Source of the DNA: Eubacterium sp. 1001713B170207_170306_E7
GTDB lineage: Bacteria; Bacillota; Clostridia; Eubacteriales; Eubacteriaceae
NCBI RefSeq assembly: GCF_015547515.1
Contig: NZ_JADMVE010000004.1
Location: forward strand, 1-64,000
Direction of reading: 5' to 3'
DNA length: 64,000 bases
Positions 52,530 to 60,502 of the stretch are shown in pieces (the first letter of the stretch is position 1; each line of letters begins with the position of its first letter). The translations under genes were made by a program, and so were the position numbers. The notes beneath the pieces are model-generated. The model was not told where the DNA came from and ran no database searches. It worked only from the letters and a program-made list of their open reading frames with translations.

Positions 52530-52775
52530 AACTTCTGCGATACCACCCAAATTGACGCGCTGTTTTACAGCACATCCACTCATTTTACATACTATCATAT
52601 GCACCCCGCTGATAACGGATGGGGCTCCCGTCGGCGCCTACTCCCGGCTGGTTTCGGACCGCACTCCCGAGTCCATTCAGCCATTCCTGTGCTGCCGCTT
52701 TCCACCTGCCGCGGCTCTCTGGATACACCCGTTATGACTTACTTCTCTCGTTCGTCGTTTTGATTATTCTGGATT
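52530..52775 (-). promoter_or_regulatory. T-box leader, probably tryptophan-specific
   Basis: The minus-strand RNA has the T-box sequence (TTTGGGTGGTATCGCAGAAG at 52552-52533), a stem I closed by ATAACGG / CCGTTAT, and the usual AGAGAG and GAGTAGGC...CCGACGGG blocks. The proposed specifier is UGG (Trp) in CTGAATGGACTC. T-boxes bind uncharged tRNA and prevent termination. Transcription should rise when Trp-tRNA is uncharged. Confidence 0.85.
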
Positions 52776-52781
52776 GGTGCT

Positions 52782-52810
52782 ATTCTATAATAAAACAAAG
52801 CGCCTGTCAA
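52782..52810 (-). promoter_or_regulatory. Promoter of the T-box-trpB2 transcript
   Basis: Minus-strand TTGACA (52810-52805) and TAGAAT (52787-52782), 17-bp spacer. Confidence 0.75.
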
Positions 52811-52886
52811 GCTAAAATTGTGTTTATTTGCCCTCTGCCCTCTGATGGTTTATAATATAACCATTCCACCTGAAAGGAAATTGATT

Positions 52887-53225
52887 ATGTTCACCATTCA
52901 CGAAAACGAAAAAGAATACCGCCACGGCGACCACGGGCCTAAGTACCTGATGATGGGCCCAAAATCGAATTTTGGCATTGTTCAGCTGCTTCCCGGCAAT
53001 GTGGTGCCGCCCCATTACCATGAAATCATGGAAGAAAATTTTTATATACTGGAGGGCACAGTCTCCATGACGGTGGACGGCACTGAACGCACCTTCCGCC
53101 ACGGCGACTTCATCCATCTGGAGCCCGGCGAGATCCACCAGCTTGAGAATAAAACCGGATCGGTGGTCCGCTTTGTGGTCACCACCAGCCCCTTCATGGA
53201 CCACGCGGACAAAGTAGAGGTATAA
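52887..53225 (+). CDS. Cupin-fold protein
   Basis: A 112-residue single-domain cupin with motif 1 PPHYHEIMEENFYILEG and motif 2 GDFIHLEPGEIHQLEN; the histidines and glutamate are the expected metal ligands. Substrate unknown. ATG 52887 follows AAAGGAAA. Palindromic repeat 5 lies right after its stop. Confidence 0.85.
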   Translation: MFTIHENEKEYRHGDHGPKYLMMGPKSNFGIVQLLPGNVVPPHYHEIMEENFYILEGTVSMTVDGTERTFRHGDFIHLEPGEIHQLENKTGSVVRFVVTTSPFMDHADKVEV

Positions 53226-53230
53226 CGTAT

Positions 53231-53265
53231 AAGAGATGATACGGCAAAACGCCGCATCATCTCTT
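53231..53265. repeat. Palindromic repeat, copy 5
   Basis: 15-bp arms with one mismatch (AAGAGATGATACGGC / GCCGCATCATCTCTT), loop AAAAC. It lies between convergent genes. Confidence 0.88.
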
Positions 53266-53270
53266 TTGGC

Positions 53271-54065
53271 TTACTGTACCTTTTCAACCGGAAACAAAAT
53301 GCCGGTTTCCAGCTCCTCTTCACTTTTAACCGCATCCACGTCCTTCAGATAGCGTTCGACCGACGGGCCGGTCACCTTATATTCGGGGTGCTCCGCCAGC
53401 CATGAGCAAATCGCGTCGTAGGCGTTATGCAGGCCCTCAAAGGGGCCGGTGTGGGTGGTGGCGACACACAGGCGGGCCGGTATGACCTTGATGTCCGGGT
53501 CCTCTCCGCTTACCTCGACCTGAGCCTCGATATCCATGCTTTCGTAGTTGAACTCCTCTCCCAGGTAAACCTGCTGGGCCGCGCCGCAGCGCTTCAACCC
53601 CAGCGCGTCAACCTTTCGGTACAGCTCGTCAAACAGGTCTCCTGTCTCGCTGATATTAATTTTCCGGCGGATACCATAAACCCGCTGCGCTGGCGTTTCC
53701 ATTACAATAACATGATACTGGTCCTTCAATAAATCACTTTTTTCCATTTTCATCATGGCGTCCTCCATATGGCGGAGTTTCTTCCTGAGGGCGTAAATTT
53801 CATCATACGCATCCAGACGCCGGCGGTGGAGCCGTGCGGCCAGCTCGTGCTCCGGCAGCTCAAGCAGACTGCCGATTTCGGACAAAGCAAAGCCATAGCT
53901 CTTTAACGTCTCAATCTGGGACAGGGTTTCCAGCTGCGCGGCCTCGTAGTAGCGGTAGCCATTTTCCCCGATGCTGCTTGGGCGCAGCAGGCCCATGGCG
54001 TCATAATACCGAAGCATGCGCGGTGAAACGCGCCCTAATTTTGAAAACTCTCCTATGGTGAACAT
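53271..54065 (-). CDS. MerR regulator with GyrI-like effector domain
   Basis: A 264-residue regulator. N-terminal MerR helix-turn-helix (TIGEFSKLGRVSPRMLRYYDAMGLLRPS), a dimer coiled coil (about 75-110) and a C-terminal GyrI-like/BmrR-type ligand-binding domain (ETPAQRVYGIRRKI to the end). ATG 54065 has AGGAGGTAAGG before it. Such regulators sense hydrophobic drugs. The promoter is built for MerR control (54109-54139); no pump is adjacent, so its target may be distant. Confidence 0.87.
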   Translation of the reverse strand: MFTIGEFSKLGRVSPRMLRYYDAMGLLRPSSIGENGYRYYEAAQLETLSQIETLKSYGFALSEIGSLLELPEHELAARLHRRRLDAYDEIYALRKKLRHMEDAMMKMEKSDLLKDQYHVIVMETPAQRVYGIRRKINISETGDLFDELYRKVDALGLKRCGAAQQVYLGEEFNYESMDIEAQVEVSGEDPDIKVIPARLCVATTHTGPFEGLHNAYDAICSWLAEHPEYKVTGPSVERYLKDVDAVKSEEELETGILFPVEKVQ

Positions 54066-54108
54066 CCTTACCTCCTGTGTCATTTATATTCTGAACCGGT
54101 TCATCTGT

Positions 54109-54139
54109 AGTGTATACCTTGACACGGTGATAAGGTCAA
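54109..54139 (-). promoter_or_regulatory. MerR-type promoter with 19-bp spacer
   Basis: Minus-strand TTGACC (54139-54134) and TACACT (54114-54109) are 19 bp apart, with the dyad CCTTGAC / GTCAAGG between and over them. MerR regulators untwist such long spacers. Confidence 0.7.
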
Positions 54140-54213
54140 GGCCTTTTTTATTTTATCATCAAACTCTTAAGCAATTTCGGGTATAATGAACACACTACAA
54201 CAGGAGGAACGCC

Positions 54214-55041
54214 ATGAAGCAGCCTGAAAGACTGCCGGGATTACCGGTCCTGGCACACACACCGACCCATTTATACATCGCGCCCCACCCCTTATTAAGG
54301 CCTTACATCGCCCATTACACCTTTTGCGCCCAGGGGCCGCTTCCCGAAAGCCGTCTCCCTGAACAGCTGACCCTGATCCCGGACGCCAGCGGCTGCGTGG
54401 TCTTTTCCTGCGGCGGCAGTGATCTGTCCGGCTGTTTCTGGGGGCCTACCACTAAAACCGTCGTGGTTCTGGGAGACGCGGAAAAGATTCCGCTGCGTTT
54501 TTTTATCGAGTTTCTCCCCGGAGGCGCCAACCGGCTCCTGGGGCTGAACCTCAAGGATTTTACCGACCGCCGGGAGCCGCTTGAAAGCGTGCACCCCTGC
54601 CTCGACGCTGGGATAAGAAGGGCCTTTGAGCAATTGCCGGAAACCGCCCACCTGACCCGCACGCTGGATGCCCTGCTGCTGGAGAGCCTGGCCGGGTTTC
54701 CCGGAAACCCAAAGCCCCTGCCGCCCATTCTCGGGCAGCTCAGCGGTCTCGCCACAGTCCGGGCCGCCGCCGAAAAAATCGGGTATTCTGAGCGCCATCT
54801 CCAGCGTCTGGTCACAGAGGCCCTGGGCATGCGCTACAAGACCTTCACCCGTCTGACCCGGATCAACCTGGCCATGCAGCGCATGGAAAAGGACCCGGTG
54901 GCCTTCACCCGACTGGCCCAGTCCCTCGGCTATTATGACCAGGCCCATTTCAACCATGATTTTAAAGCGGTCTGCGGCGAGTCCCCCACAAAATATTACG
55001 CCCACATGTCGGATTTTTACAATGAACGCTATAAGTTTTAG
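54214..55041 (+). CDS. AraC family regulator
   Basis: A 275-residue protein. Residues about 1-140 are a DUF6597-like sensor part; the C terminus has two AraC helix-turn-helix motifs (AAEKIGYSERHLQRLVTEALGM and LAQSLGYYDQAHFNHDFKAVCGESPTKY). AGGAGG before the ATG. Ligand unknown. Confidence 0.85.
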   Translation: MKQPERLPGLPVLAHTPTHLYIAPHPLLRPYIAHYTFCAQGPLPESRLPEQLTLIPDASGCVVFSCGGSDLSGCFWGPTTKTVVVLGDAEKIPLRFFIEFLPGGANRLLGLNLKDFTDRREPLESVHPCLDAGIRRAFEQLPETAHLTRTLDALLLESLAGFPGNPKPLPPILGQLSGLATVRAAAEKIGYSERHLQRLVTEALGMRYKTFTRLTRINLAMQRMEKDPVAFTRLAQSLGYYDQAHFNHDFKAVCGESPTKYYAHMSDFYNERYKF

Positions 55042-55072
55042 TCTATAATGGCAGGACGAGGAGGTTGATCTG

Positions 55073-55321
55073 GTGAAAAGCGATTTACAAACCATCCCGG
55101 GGGTAGGCCCAAGTATGGAAAAGCAGCTGCTGGAGCTCGGCTACAGCAGCGTGGCTTCTTTAAAGGGGGCCGACCCTGAGGAAATGTATGCCCGGGAATG
55201 CCGGCAGCGGGGCGAGCAGCTGGACCGGTGCGCGCTCTATGTCTACCGGCTGGCGGTTTACTTTGCAGAAAACACCCAGTATGAGCCTGAAAAACTAAAG
55301 TGGTGGAACTGGAAGGACTGA
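55073..55321 (+). CDS. Helix-hairpin-helix protein (Cdd1-like)
   Basis: An 82-residue protein. The helix-hairpin-helix LQTIPGVGPSMEKQLLELGYSSV fits the pathogenicity-locus Cdd1 domain, which resembles DNA-binding HhH motifs. Starts with GTG at 55073 after AGGAGG. It lies in a run of small same-strand genes with the VOC and YjbR proteins. Confidence 0.75.
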   Translation: MKSDLQTIPGVGPSMEKQLLELGYSSVASLKGADPEEMYARECRQRGEQLDRCALYVYRLAVYFAENTQYEPEKLKWWNWKD

Positions 55322-55343
55322 TTCCACTGGCAAAGGAGATCAA

Positions 55344-55832
55344 ATGAAATACAACGCATTTATGCTTGTCGTATCGGATATGGAAAAATCCCGGGCTTTT
55401 TATGAAAAGCTGCTGGGGCTGAAGGTGGCCATGGATCTGGGCGTCAATGTCAGCTATGACTGTGGCGTCGCCCTCCAGACAAAGGAAACCTGGCTGGAAT
55501 TCATCGACAGGCCGGAGGACGCCGTCTGTTTTGGCGGCAACGATACGGAGCTGTACTTTGAGGAGGAGGAGCTGGACAGCTTCCTCAAAATTCTGGAGCG
55601 CCAGGACGTGCCGCTGGTGCGGCCGCTGTTCACCCAGGCCTGGGGACAGCGGGTAGTCCGTTTTTATGACCCTGACCGCCACATCATCGAGGTGGGCGAG
55701 CCCCTCTCGCTGGTGATCAAGCGGTTTTTGTCCCAGGGCTTAAGCGTCGCCGAGACCGCGGGGCGCACCATGTGCCCGCTCCCCTATGTTCAGCTTCTGG
55801 CAAAGGAGCTGGAGGCGGAAAAGCATGGATAA
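55344..55832 (+). CDS. VOC-fold (glyoxalase-like) protein
   Basis: A 162-residue protein with two beta-alpha-beta-beta-beta units: MLVVSDMEKSRAFYEKLLGLKV and VRFYDPDRHIIEVGEPL. Metal ligands are not all clear. After the fold ends there is a helical extension (about 125-162). Resistance, isomerase or dioxygenase activity cannot be decided. The end overlaps the next gene. Confidence 0.8.
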   Translation: MKYNAFMLVVSDMEKSRAFYEKLLGLKVAMDLGVNVSYDCGVALQTKETWLEFIDRPEDAVCFGGNDTELYFEEEELDSFLKILERQDVPLVRPLFTQAWGQRVVRFYDPDRHIIEVGEPLSLVIKRFLSQGLSVAETAGRTMCPLPYVQLLAKELEAEKHG

Positions 55833-56193
55833 ATATCCCTGGATCGACGCCTGCTTTCTGGAGAAAAAAGGGGTTGAAAAGGCCTGGCAGGCCGAATGGG
55901 AGGCGATGAAGTACCTGCTTCACGGTAAGATGTTCGCCTTTATGGGCACGCACAAAACCGGCGATCCCATCCTTACGCTGAAGCTGCCGCCCGAGGAGGG
56001 CCTGGCCCTCCGGGCCGCCTACCCCGGCGCCATTATCCCCGGCTATTACATGAATAAGGTCCACTGGAACACGCTCTACCTTGAGCGTGACGTGCCCGAG
56101 GACACGGTCCGGAAAATGCTTGACAGCGCCTACGAGACGATTTTAAAAAGCCTGCCAAAAAAGGTGCAGCGTGAAATTGAAGAAGTGTCATAA
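55825..56193 (+). CDS. MmcQ/YjbR family protein
   Basis: A 122-residue protein of the YjbR fold (double-wing, DNA-binding-like), with YPGAIIPGYYMNKVHWNTLYL and a C-terminal SAYETILKSLPKK helix. The ATG at 55825 overlaps the VOC gene by 8 bp, behind AGGAGG-like GGAGGCGG. Function unknown. Confidence 0.8.
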   Translation: MDKYPWIDACFLEKKGVEKAWQAEWEAMKYLLHGKMFAFMGTHKTGDPILTLKLPPEEGLALRAAYPGAIIPGYYMNKVHWNTLYLERDVPEDTVRKMLDSAYETILKSLPKKVQREIEEVS

Positions 56194-56195
56194 CG

Positions 56196-56236
56196 AAAAG
56201 GAGATGATGCGGCAAAACGCCGCATCATCTCCTTTT
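56196..56236. repeat. Palindromic repeat, copy 6
   Basis: 18-bp perfect arms AAAAGGAGATGATGCGGC and complement, loop AAAAC (56196-56213, 56219-56236). It lies between convergent genes, 3 bp after the YjbR stop. Confidence 0.92.
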
Positions 56237-56484
56237 TAATCTTTGTGGTTAATCAGATAGTTTGCTTTATCCTCGTCCTTTTTATGGACATAAATATGAT
56301 AGAGCGTATTGGCGGACAGCGAACCGTGAACGGTGCCGATGGCATTGCGGGCGCCATAGGCCGAATTGCCGCCCTCCAGCCGGGTATCGAACTTAATGCC
56401 GTTACATTTTAAGATGGTCTTAATCGTCATGGCTTTATTCATATCGTTTCCGATATAAACCTCGTGCCGGTTCCAGAAAAACAT
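56236..56484 (-). CDS. Hypothetical protein (82 aa)
   Basis: I do not recognise this protein. It is basic and polar with a NKAMTIKTILKCNGIKFDTRLEGG...YHIYVHKKDEDKANYLI layout that suggests a small alpha/beta signal-type fold; KANYLINHKD ends the frame. No membrane segment or signal. Its end abuts palindromic repeat 6. Confidence 0.6.
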   Translation of the reverse strand: MFFWNRHEVYIGNDMNKAMTIKTILKCNGIKFDTRLEGGNSAYGARNAIGTVHGSLSANTLYHIYVHKKDEDKANYLINHKD

Positions 56485-56545
56485 TTTCCTTTTCTCCCTT
56501 TTTGCTTATTATATCCTGATTCAGACGCTAAAGCAATCCTTTATC

Positions 56546-57637
56546 CTACAGGGGATCCTCCACAGGCTTAAACAGGCGGATTGTCCCCGTTTCGTTTAAA
56601 TGGCACAGCAGTGAGAGCAGAATCGGGAACCCGAAAAGCCCCACGACGCCAAAGAGCTGGAGGCCCACAAACATACTGGCCAGCGTGATTACGGGATGAA
56701 GTCCAATCTGGCTTCCCACAATTTTGGGCTCGATGATGTTGCGCACCACCGTCACCACCAGGTAAACCAGCAGCAGGCCCAGCGCCAGGGGATAATTGCC
56801 CTGCAAAGCCGTGATCACCGTCCAGGGAATCATAATGCCGCCTGTGCCCAGCACGGGCAGAATATCAAACACCGCGATGACAAAGGCGATGAGCAGGGCA
56901 TTGTCCACGCCGATGAGGGTCAGGCCCAGCACAAGCTCCACAAAGGTAATGCTCATGATGAGCGCGTAAGAGCGGATACACACAAAGAGCGTGCCCACCA
57001 CATACGCCTTGATCTGGACAAACACGGTTTTGGTTTTTCCGCTCAGCTGATGCATGACAAAGCCTGTGAGGCGGTCATAGTCGATGGCGATAAAAAAGGT
57101 GGAGATGATCATCAGCAGCAGCTTGATAAAAAGCCCGGGCAGCGAGGAAGCGATGTCCGACACCGCGCCCATGGCCCCCACAGACAGGCTGGAGACCATC
57201 TGCCCCAGCGACTGCACCAGGCGGTCAAACATCTCCTCAAGGGCCGCCACCAGGGCCGGGTCCATCCTGAGCACGGACTGCTCGACCCCGTCAAAAATGC
57301 CCATGAGCACAGGCTCCACATGCCCCGCATAGATCTGGGGCAGGTTAAAGATCAGCTCTCTGGCGACGGTAAAGGCCTTGATCCCAAGGAGTGCGATCAG
57401 AATCCCGATGGTGCCGTAAAAAACCAGCACCACCACCACTGCCGAGACCTTCCGGTTCAGGCGCAGCCGGTCCGACAGCAGCCGGACCGGGCCTCTCAGC
57501 AGATAAGCCAAAAGAAAGCCGATCACAAAGGGCGCCAGCAGGGGCAGCGCGTATTTAAGCGCCGCGAAGCACAGAAGCGCCAGAATGGCAAAATACGTGA
57601 AATGAATAATAAAGGCCCGCCGTTTTTCAGTCTCCAT
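56546..57637 (-). CDS. AI-2E family transporter
   Basis: A 363-residue protein with about eight membrane helices, a central hydrophilic part (about 110-150) and the family's LPVLGTGGIMIPW, PKIVGSQIGLHPVITLASMFVGLQLFG motifs. The family includes autoinducer-2 exporters and Na+/H+ antiporters, so the substrate is open. It starts 9 bp after the Na/Pi gene; the two form one transcription unit. Confidence 0.87.
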   Translation of the reverse strand: METEKRRAFIIHFTYFAILALLCFAALKYALPLLAPFVIGFLLAYLLRGPVRLLSDRLRLNRKVSAVVVVLVFYGTIGILIALLGIKAFTVARELIFNLPQIYAGHVEPVLMGIFDGVEQSVLRMDPALVAALEEMFDRLVQSLGQMVSSLSVGAMGAVSDIASSLPGLFIKLLLMIISTFFIAIDYDRLTGFVMHQLSGKTKTVFVQIKAYVVGTLFVCIRSYALIMSITFVELVLGLTLIGVDNALLIAFVIAVFDILPVLGTGGIMIPWTVITALQGNYPLALGLLLVYLVVTVVRNIIEPKIVGSQIGLHPVITLASMFVGLQLFGVVGLFGFPILLSLLCHLNETGTIRLFKPVEDPL

Positions 57638-57645
57638 CACACACC

Positions 57646-59322
57646 CTACCTCGCATAGACTTCCTGGCCGGCATCTACAGCCGTGCCCTTGCTGCTGGCC
57701 TGTACCAGCACCTCCCCGATGCTCAGAATATGGTCGCCAATGCTCTCGATATCCATGAGGATCTCGGAATAGATCACGCAGGCTTCATCTGAGCAGCACC
57801 CTTTTTTCATCCTCGCCATCTGGTTTCTCTGGTATTCAAGGGTCAGGTCGTCCATCTCCTGCTCGTAGTCGGCAATCTCGGCCAGTCTTTTTTCGGTGAT
57901 GGCCTCCAGCCGGCTGAGGGAATCCAGCACCCCGATGCTCACCTGCCGGAGTGACTGTATCTCCTCCTGGGCCTCGTCGGAAAACGCGATCTGCTTCTGC
58001 TCCAGCAGACGGGCCTGCTCGCTGATGTTGACCGCGTGGTCTCCGATACGCTCGAGGCTGCCGCATATCTTAAAAAACGCCGATACCAGAATACCGTCCT
58101 CCTCATTGAGCTCATAGGTGATTACATGGGAAATGTACCGGGAAATCTCTGTATTCAGGTAATTCACATACGCTTCAGACTCGGCCACCGCCTCGGTATA
58201 GCGGCTGCTCTTCTCGAGAACACCCTGGAAGCCCTGCTCCAGATTTTCGTTGACCATTTCCGCCATGCGCCGCAGCTCACGCCATACCCCGTTCACAATA
58301 ATCGCCGAGGTTCCCATCTGGTATTCCAGCGATGCCTCCACAGGCTTGATGTACAGAAGCTGGCGGCCACCGCTTTTCTCGGACGGGCGCTCGGGCAGAA
58401 TCCTGACCGCCGCCTTTGCAAGCAGCGTGCCAAAGGGCAGCAGCATCAGCGTTGTGGCAAGATTAAACAGCGTGTGCATGTTGGCGATCTGGGCCGCCGG
58501 GTTGGCGGGAGACAGCGACTGGACAAAGGCGGTGAGCGGTGTCAGTATGCAGATCACGGTGAAAACAGTGGTTCCAATCACATTAAACAGCAGATGGATC
58601 ACGGTGGTGCGCTTGGCGTTGCGGCTGGTGCCAATGGACGCCAGCACCGCCGTGATGCAGGTGCCGATATTCTGCCCGAACAGCACGTACACCGCACTGG
58701 GCAGGCCGATCACGCCGCTGACGGCCAGGGCCTGCAGAATCCCGACGGAGGCCGACGAGGACTGGATCGCGGCTGTAAAGACCGCCCCGGCCAGAATCCC
58801 AAGGGCCGGGTTGGAAAATCGCGTCATCAGGCTTACAAAGGCCGGCGAGTCGCGCAGCGGCATCATGGCCGCGCTCATCATATCCATGCCGATGAACAAA
58901 ATGCCCAGCCCGGCGACGATAAGCCCCCAGTGGTGCAGCTTCACCTTCTTGGTAAAAACCACCAGGGCGACCCCGCAGAAGGCGAACAGCGGCGCCAGAG
59001 CCCCCACGTCCAGCGCGATGAGCTGGCCCGTGATGGTCGTGCCGACATTGGCTCCCATAATGATCCAGACGGCCTGGATCAGGGTCATCATGCCTGAGTT
59101 GACAAAACCCACCACCATGACGGTTGTGGCCGATGAGGACTGAATAACCGCCGTGATGGCCGCCCCGACGGCCACTCCCAGAAACCGGTTCGACGTCAGC
59201 CGTTCCAGTATCTGCTTCATACGGTTGCCCGCTGCGGCCTCCAGGCCGGAGCTCATCATCTGCATTCCGTACAGAAACAGGGCCAGCCCTCCGAGCAGGC
59301 CCAAAACATCCGTAACACCCAT
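57646..59322 (-). CDS. Na/Pi cotransporter family protein with PhoU domain
   Basis: A 558-residue protein. N-terminal half: two Na_Pi_cotrans repeats with the QSSSATT and QSSSASVG motifs; C-terminal part (about 340-540): PhoU-like helical domain. It should import phosphate with Na+, or regulate export, tied to phosphate status. ATG 59322 follows AGGAGGAAAG. A longer frame upstream (to 59433) covers the leader hairpin and a small leader ORF, so I do not use it. Confidence 0.88.
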   Translation of the reverse strand: MGVTDVLGLLGGLALFLYGMQMMSSGLEAAAGNRMKQILERLTSNRFLGVAVGAAITAVIQSSSATTVMVVGFVNSGMMTLIQAVWIIMGANVGTTITGQLIALDVGALAPLFAFCGVALVVFTKKVKLHHWGLIVAGLGILFIGMDMMSAAMMPLRDSPAFVSLMTRFSNPALGILAGAVFTAAIQSSSASVGILQALAVSGVIGLPSAVYVLFGQNIGTCITAVLASIGTSRNAKRTTVIHLLFNVIGTTVFTVICILTPLTAFVQSLSPANPAAQIANMHTLFNLATTLMLLPFGTLLAKAAVRILPERPSEKSGGRQLLYIKPVEASLEYQMGTSAIIVNGVWRELRRMAEMVNENLEQGFQGVLEKSSRYTEAVAESEAYVNYLNTEISRYISHVITYELNEEDGILVSAFFKICGSLERIGDHAVNISEQARLLEQKQIAFSDEAQEEIQSLRQVSIGVLDSLSRLEAITEKRLAEIADYEQEMDDLTLEYQRNQMARMKKGCCSDEACVIYSEILMDIESIGDHILSIGEVLVQASSKGTAVDAGQEVYAR

Positions 59323-59363
59323 AACTTTTCTCTTTCCTCCTACCGGACGAACCGCCGCCATAC

Positions 59364-59404
59364 AAAAAGACACACCCCGTATCCCTGAGGGTACAGGCTG
59401 TGTC
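59364..59404 (-). terminator. Attenuator-like terminator in the Na/Pi leader
   Basis: Outer arms GACACA / TGTGTC (59369-59374, 59399-59404), inner GTA...TAC and CCCT/AGGG pairing, and a minus-strand five-T run (59368-59364). It lies between promoter and start codon and should stop transcription unless disrupted. Confidence 0.75.
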
Positions 59405-59470
59405 TCACCTCTGTGCAATGCGTTCATTTTCAATCAAGGCAAGCGCAGCAGCAGCATTGTTCATCATCAT
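59405..59470 (-). CDS. Small leader ORF before the Na/Pi gene
   Basis: A 21-codon frame with three successive ATG codons (59470, 59467, 59464). GGAGAA lies right before it and best suits the third ATG. The predicted product is MNNAAAALALIENERIAQR from that third start. Its stop codon directly abuts the terminator hairpin, the layout of translational attenuation or ribosome-stall leaders. No expression evidence. Confidence 0.4.
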   Translation of the reverse strand: MMMNNAAAALALIENERIAQR

Positions 59471-59494
59471 TTCTCCAAATACTTCATTGATGTC

Positions 59495-59523
59495 ATTATA
59501 AAAGAGTCCCTGCCAAAACACAA
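59495..59523 (-). promoter_or_regulatory. Probable promoter of the Na/Pi unit
   Basis: Minus-strand TATAAT (59500-59495) with TTGTGT 17 bp upstream (59523-59518). Confidence 0.55.
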
Positions 59524-59571
59524 TAGAATGCGCAAGATTTAACAAACATTTAACATTGCACCCTTGACAGC

Positions 59572-59590
59572 CTGCGGCGAAACGCCGTAT
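59572..59590. repeat. Degenerate palindromic repeat (core only)
   Basis: CTGCGGCG-AAA-CGCCGTA: the core of the repeat family with the GAGATGAT arms lost. It lies in the divergent region between the Na/Pi and ATPase genes. Confidence 0.6.
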
Positions 59591-59659
59591 CCTGCCATTT
59601 GGCTTTTTGGCCCGGAGCTGTTACAATAAAGTCATAAAATATTCATTCAGGAGGCGCCT

Positions 59660-60409
59660 ATGTTCAGTACCCTTTACCTCAGCCGCTTTTCCATCGACCG
59701 GGACGATCCGGCCTACGGCCAGAGCTATCTCTCCGACCTTCCGGTTATTCAGCGGCTTGAGTCCTTTTCCTTTGAGAAAAATATCACCTTTTTCTGCGGC
59801 GAAAACGGCACCGGCAAATCCACCCTGCTGGAGGCTCTCGCGGTACGGTATGGCTTTAACCCGGAGGGTGGATCGAAGAATTTTAATTTTCATTCCCGCG
59901 ATACCCATTCGGCCCTCTACCAGTTTATCCGCCTGACCAGAGGGCTGGTGCTGCCTGAGGACAACTACTTTCTGAGGGCTGAGAGCTTTTACAATGTTGC
60001 CTCGGAAATCGAGAACCTTGAAACGCAGGAATATGGAGGCGGCGGCCTTTATAACAGCTACGGCGGCATTTCGCTTCACGCCCAGTCCCACGGTGAGAGC
60101 TTTCTGGCCCTGATCCAGAACCGTTTCCGGGGCAGGGGGCTTTATATCCTCGACGAACCCGAGGCCGCCCTGTCCGCCTCCCGCCAGATGACCCTGCTGT
60201 CTCTGATCCACAACCTGGCCGAGGGCGGCTCCCAGTTTATCATCGCGACCCATTCCCCCATCCTGCTGGCCTGCCCGGACGCGGATATCCATGTTTTATC
60301 GCCGGACGGCGGCCTGGCCCGGACGCCCTACAAAGAGACAGAGCCCTACCTTTTGACCAAAATGTTTCTTGAGGACCCGGAGCGCATGCTCCACTATTTG
60401 CTGAACTAA
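59660..60409 (+). CDS. AAA/ABC-type predicted ATPase
   Basis: A 249-residue single-domain ATPase with Walker A GENGTGKST, signature-like SHGESFLALIQNRF, Walker B LYILDEPEAALS and a switch His in ATHSP. It is like small stand-alone SMC/ABC ATPases of no known role. No nuclease partner is adjacent. AGGAGG before ATG 59660. Confidence 0.82.
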   Translation: MFSTLYLSRFSIDRDDPAYGQSYLSDLPVIQRLESFSFEKNITFFCGENGTGKSTLLEALAVRYGFNPEGGSKNFNFHSRDTHSALYQFIRLTRGLVLPEDNYFLRAESFYNVASEIENLETQEYGGGGLYNSYGGISLHAQSHGESFLALIQNRFRGRGLYILDEPEAALSASRQMTLLSLIHNLAEGGSQFIIATHSPILLACPDADIHVLSPDGGLARTPYKETEPYLLTKMFLEDPERMLHYLLN

Positions 60410-60428
60410 AAAAACTTTATTTTCTTCC

Positions 60429-60459
60429 TTGACTCTGCCATTGTGTGAGGGATTATACT
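60429..60459 (+). promoter_or_regulatory. MerR-type promoter with 19-bp spacer
   Basis: TTGACT (60429-60434) and TATACT (60454-60459) are exactly 19 bp apart before the second MerR gene. Confidence 0.65.
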
Positions 60460-60502
60460 AAGGATGAGCTCAAAAACACCAACTTTGAAAGGAGATGGGA
60501 AC

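Noticed and set aside
56696-57658. 320-codon plus-strand frame rich in His and Gln
   Set aside because: Antisense shadow of the AI-2E transporter gene.
58036-59097. 353-codon plus-strand frame rich in His, Gln and Arg
   Set aside because: Antisense shadow of the Na/Pi-PhoU gene; product is low-complexity.
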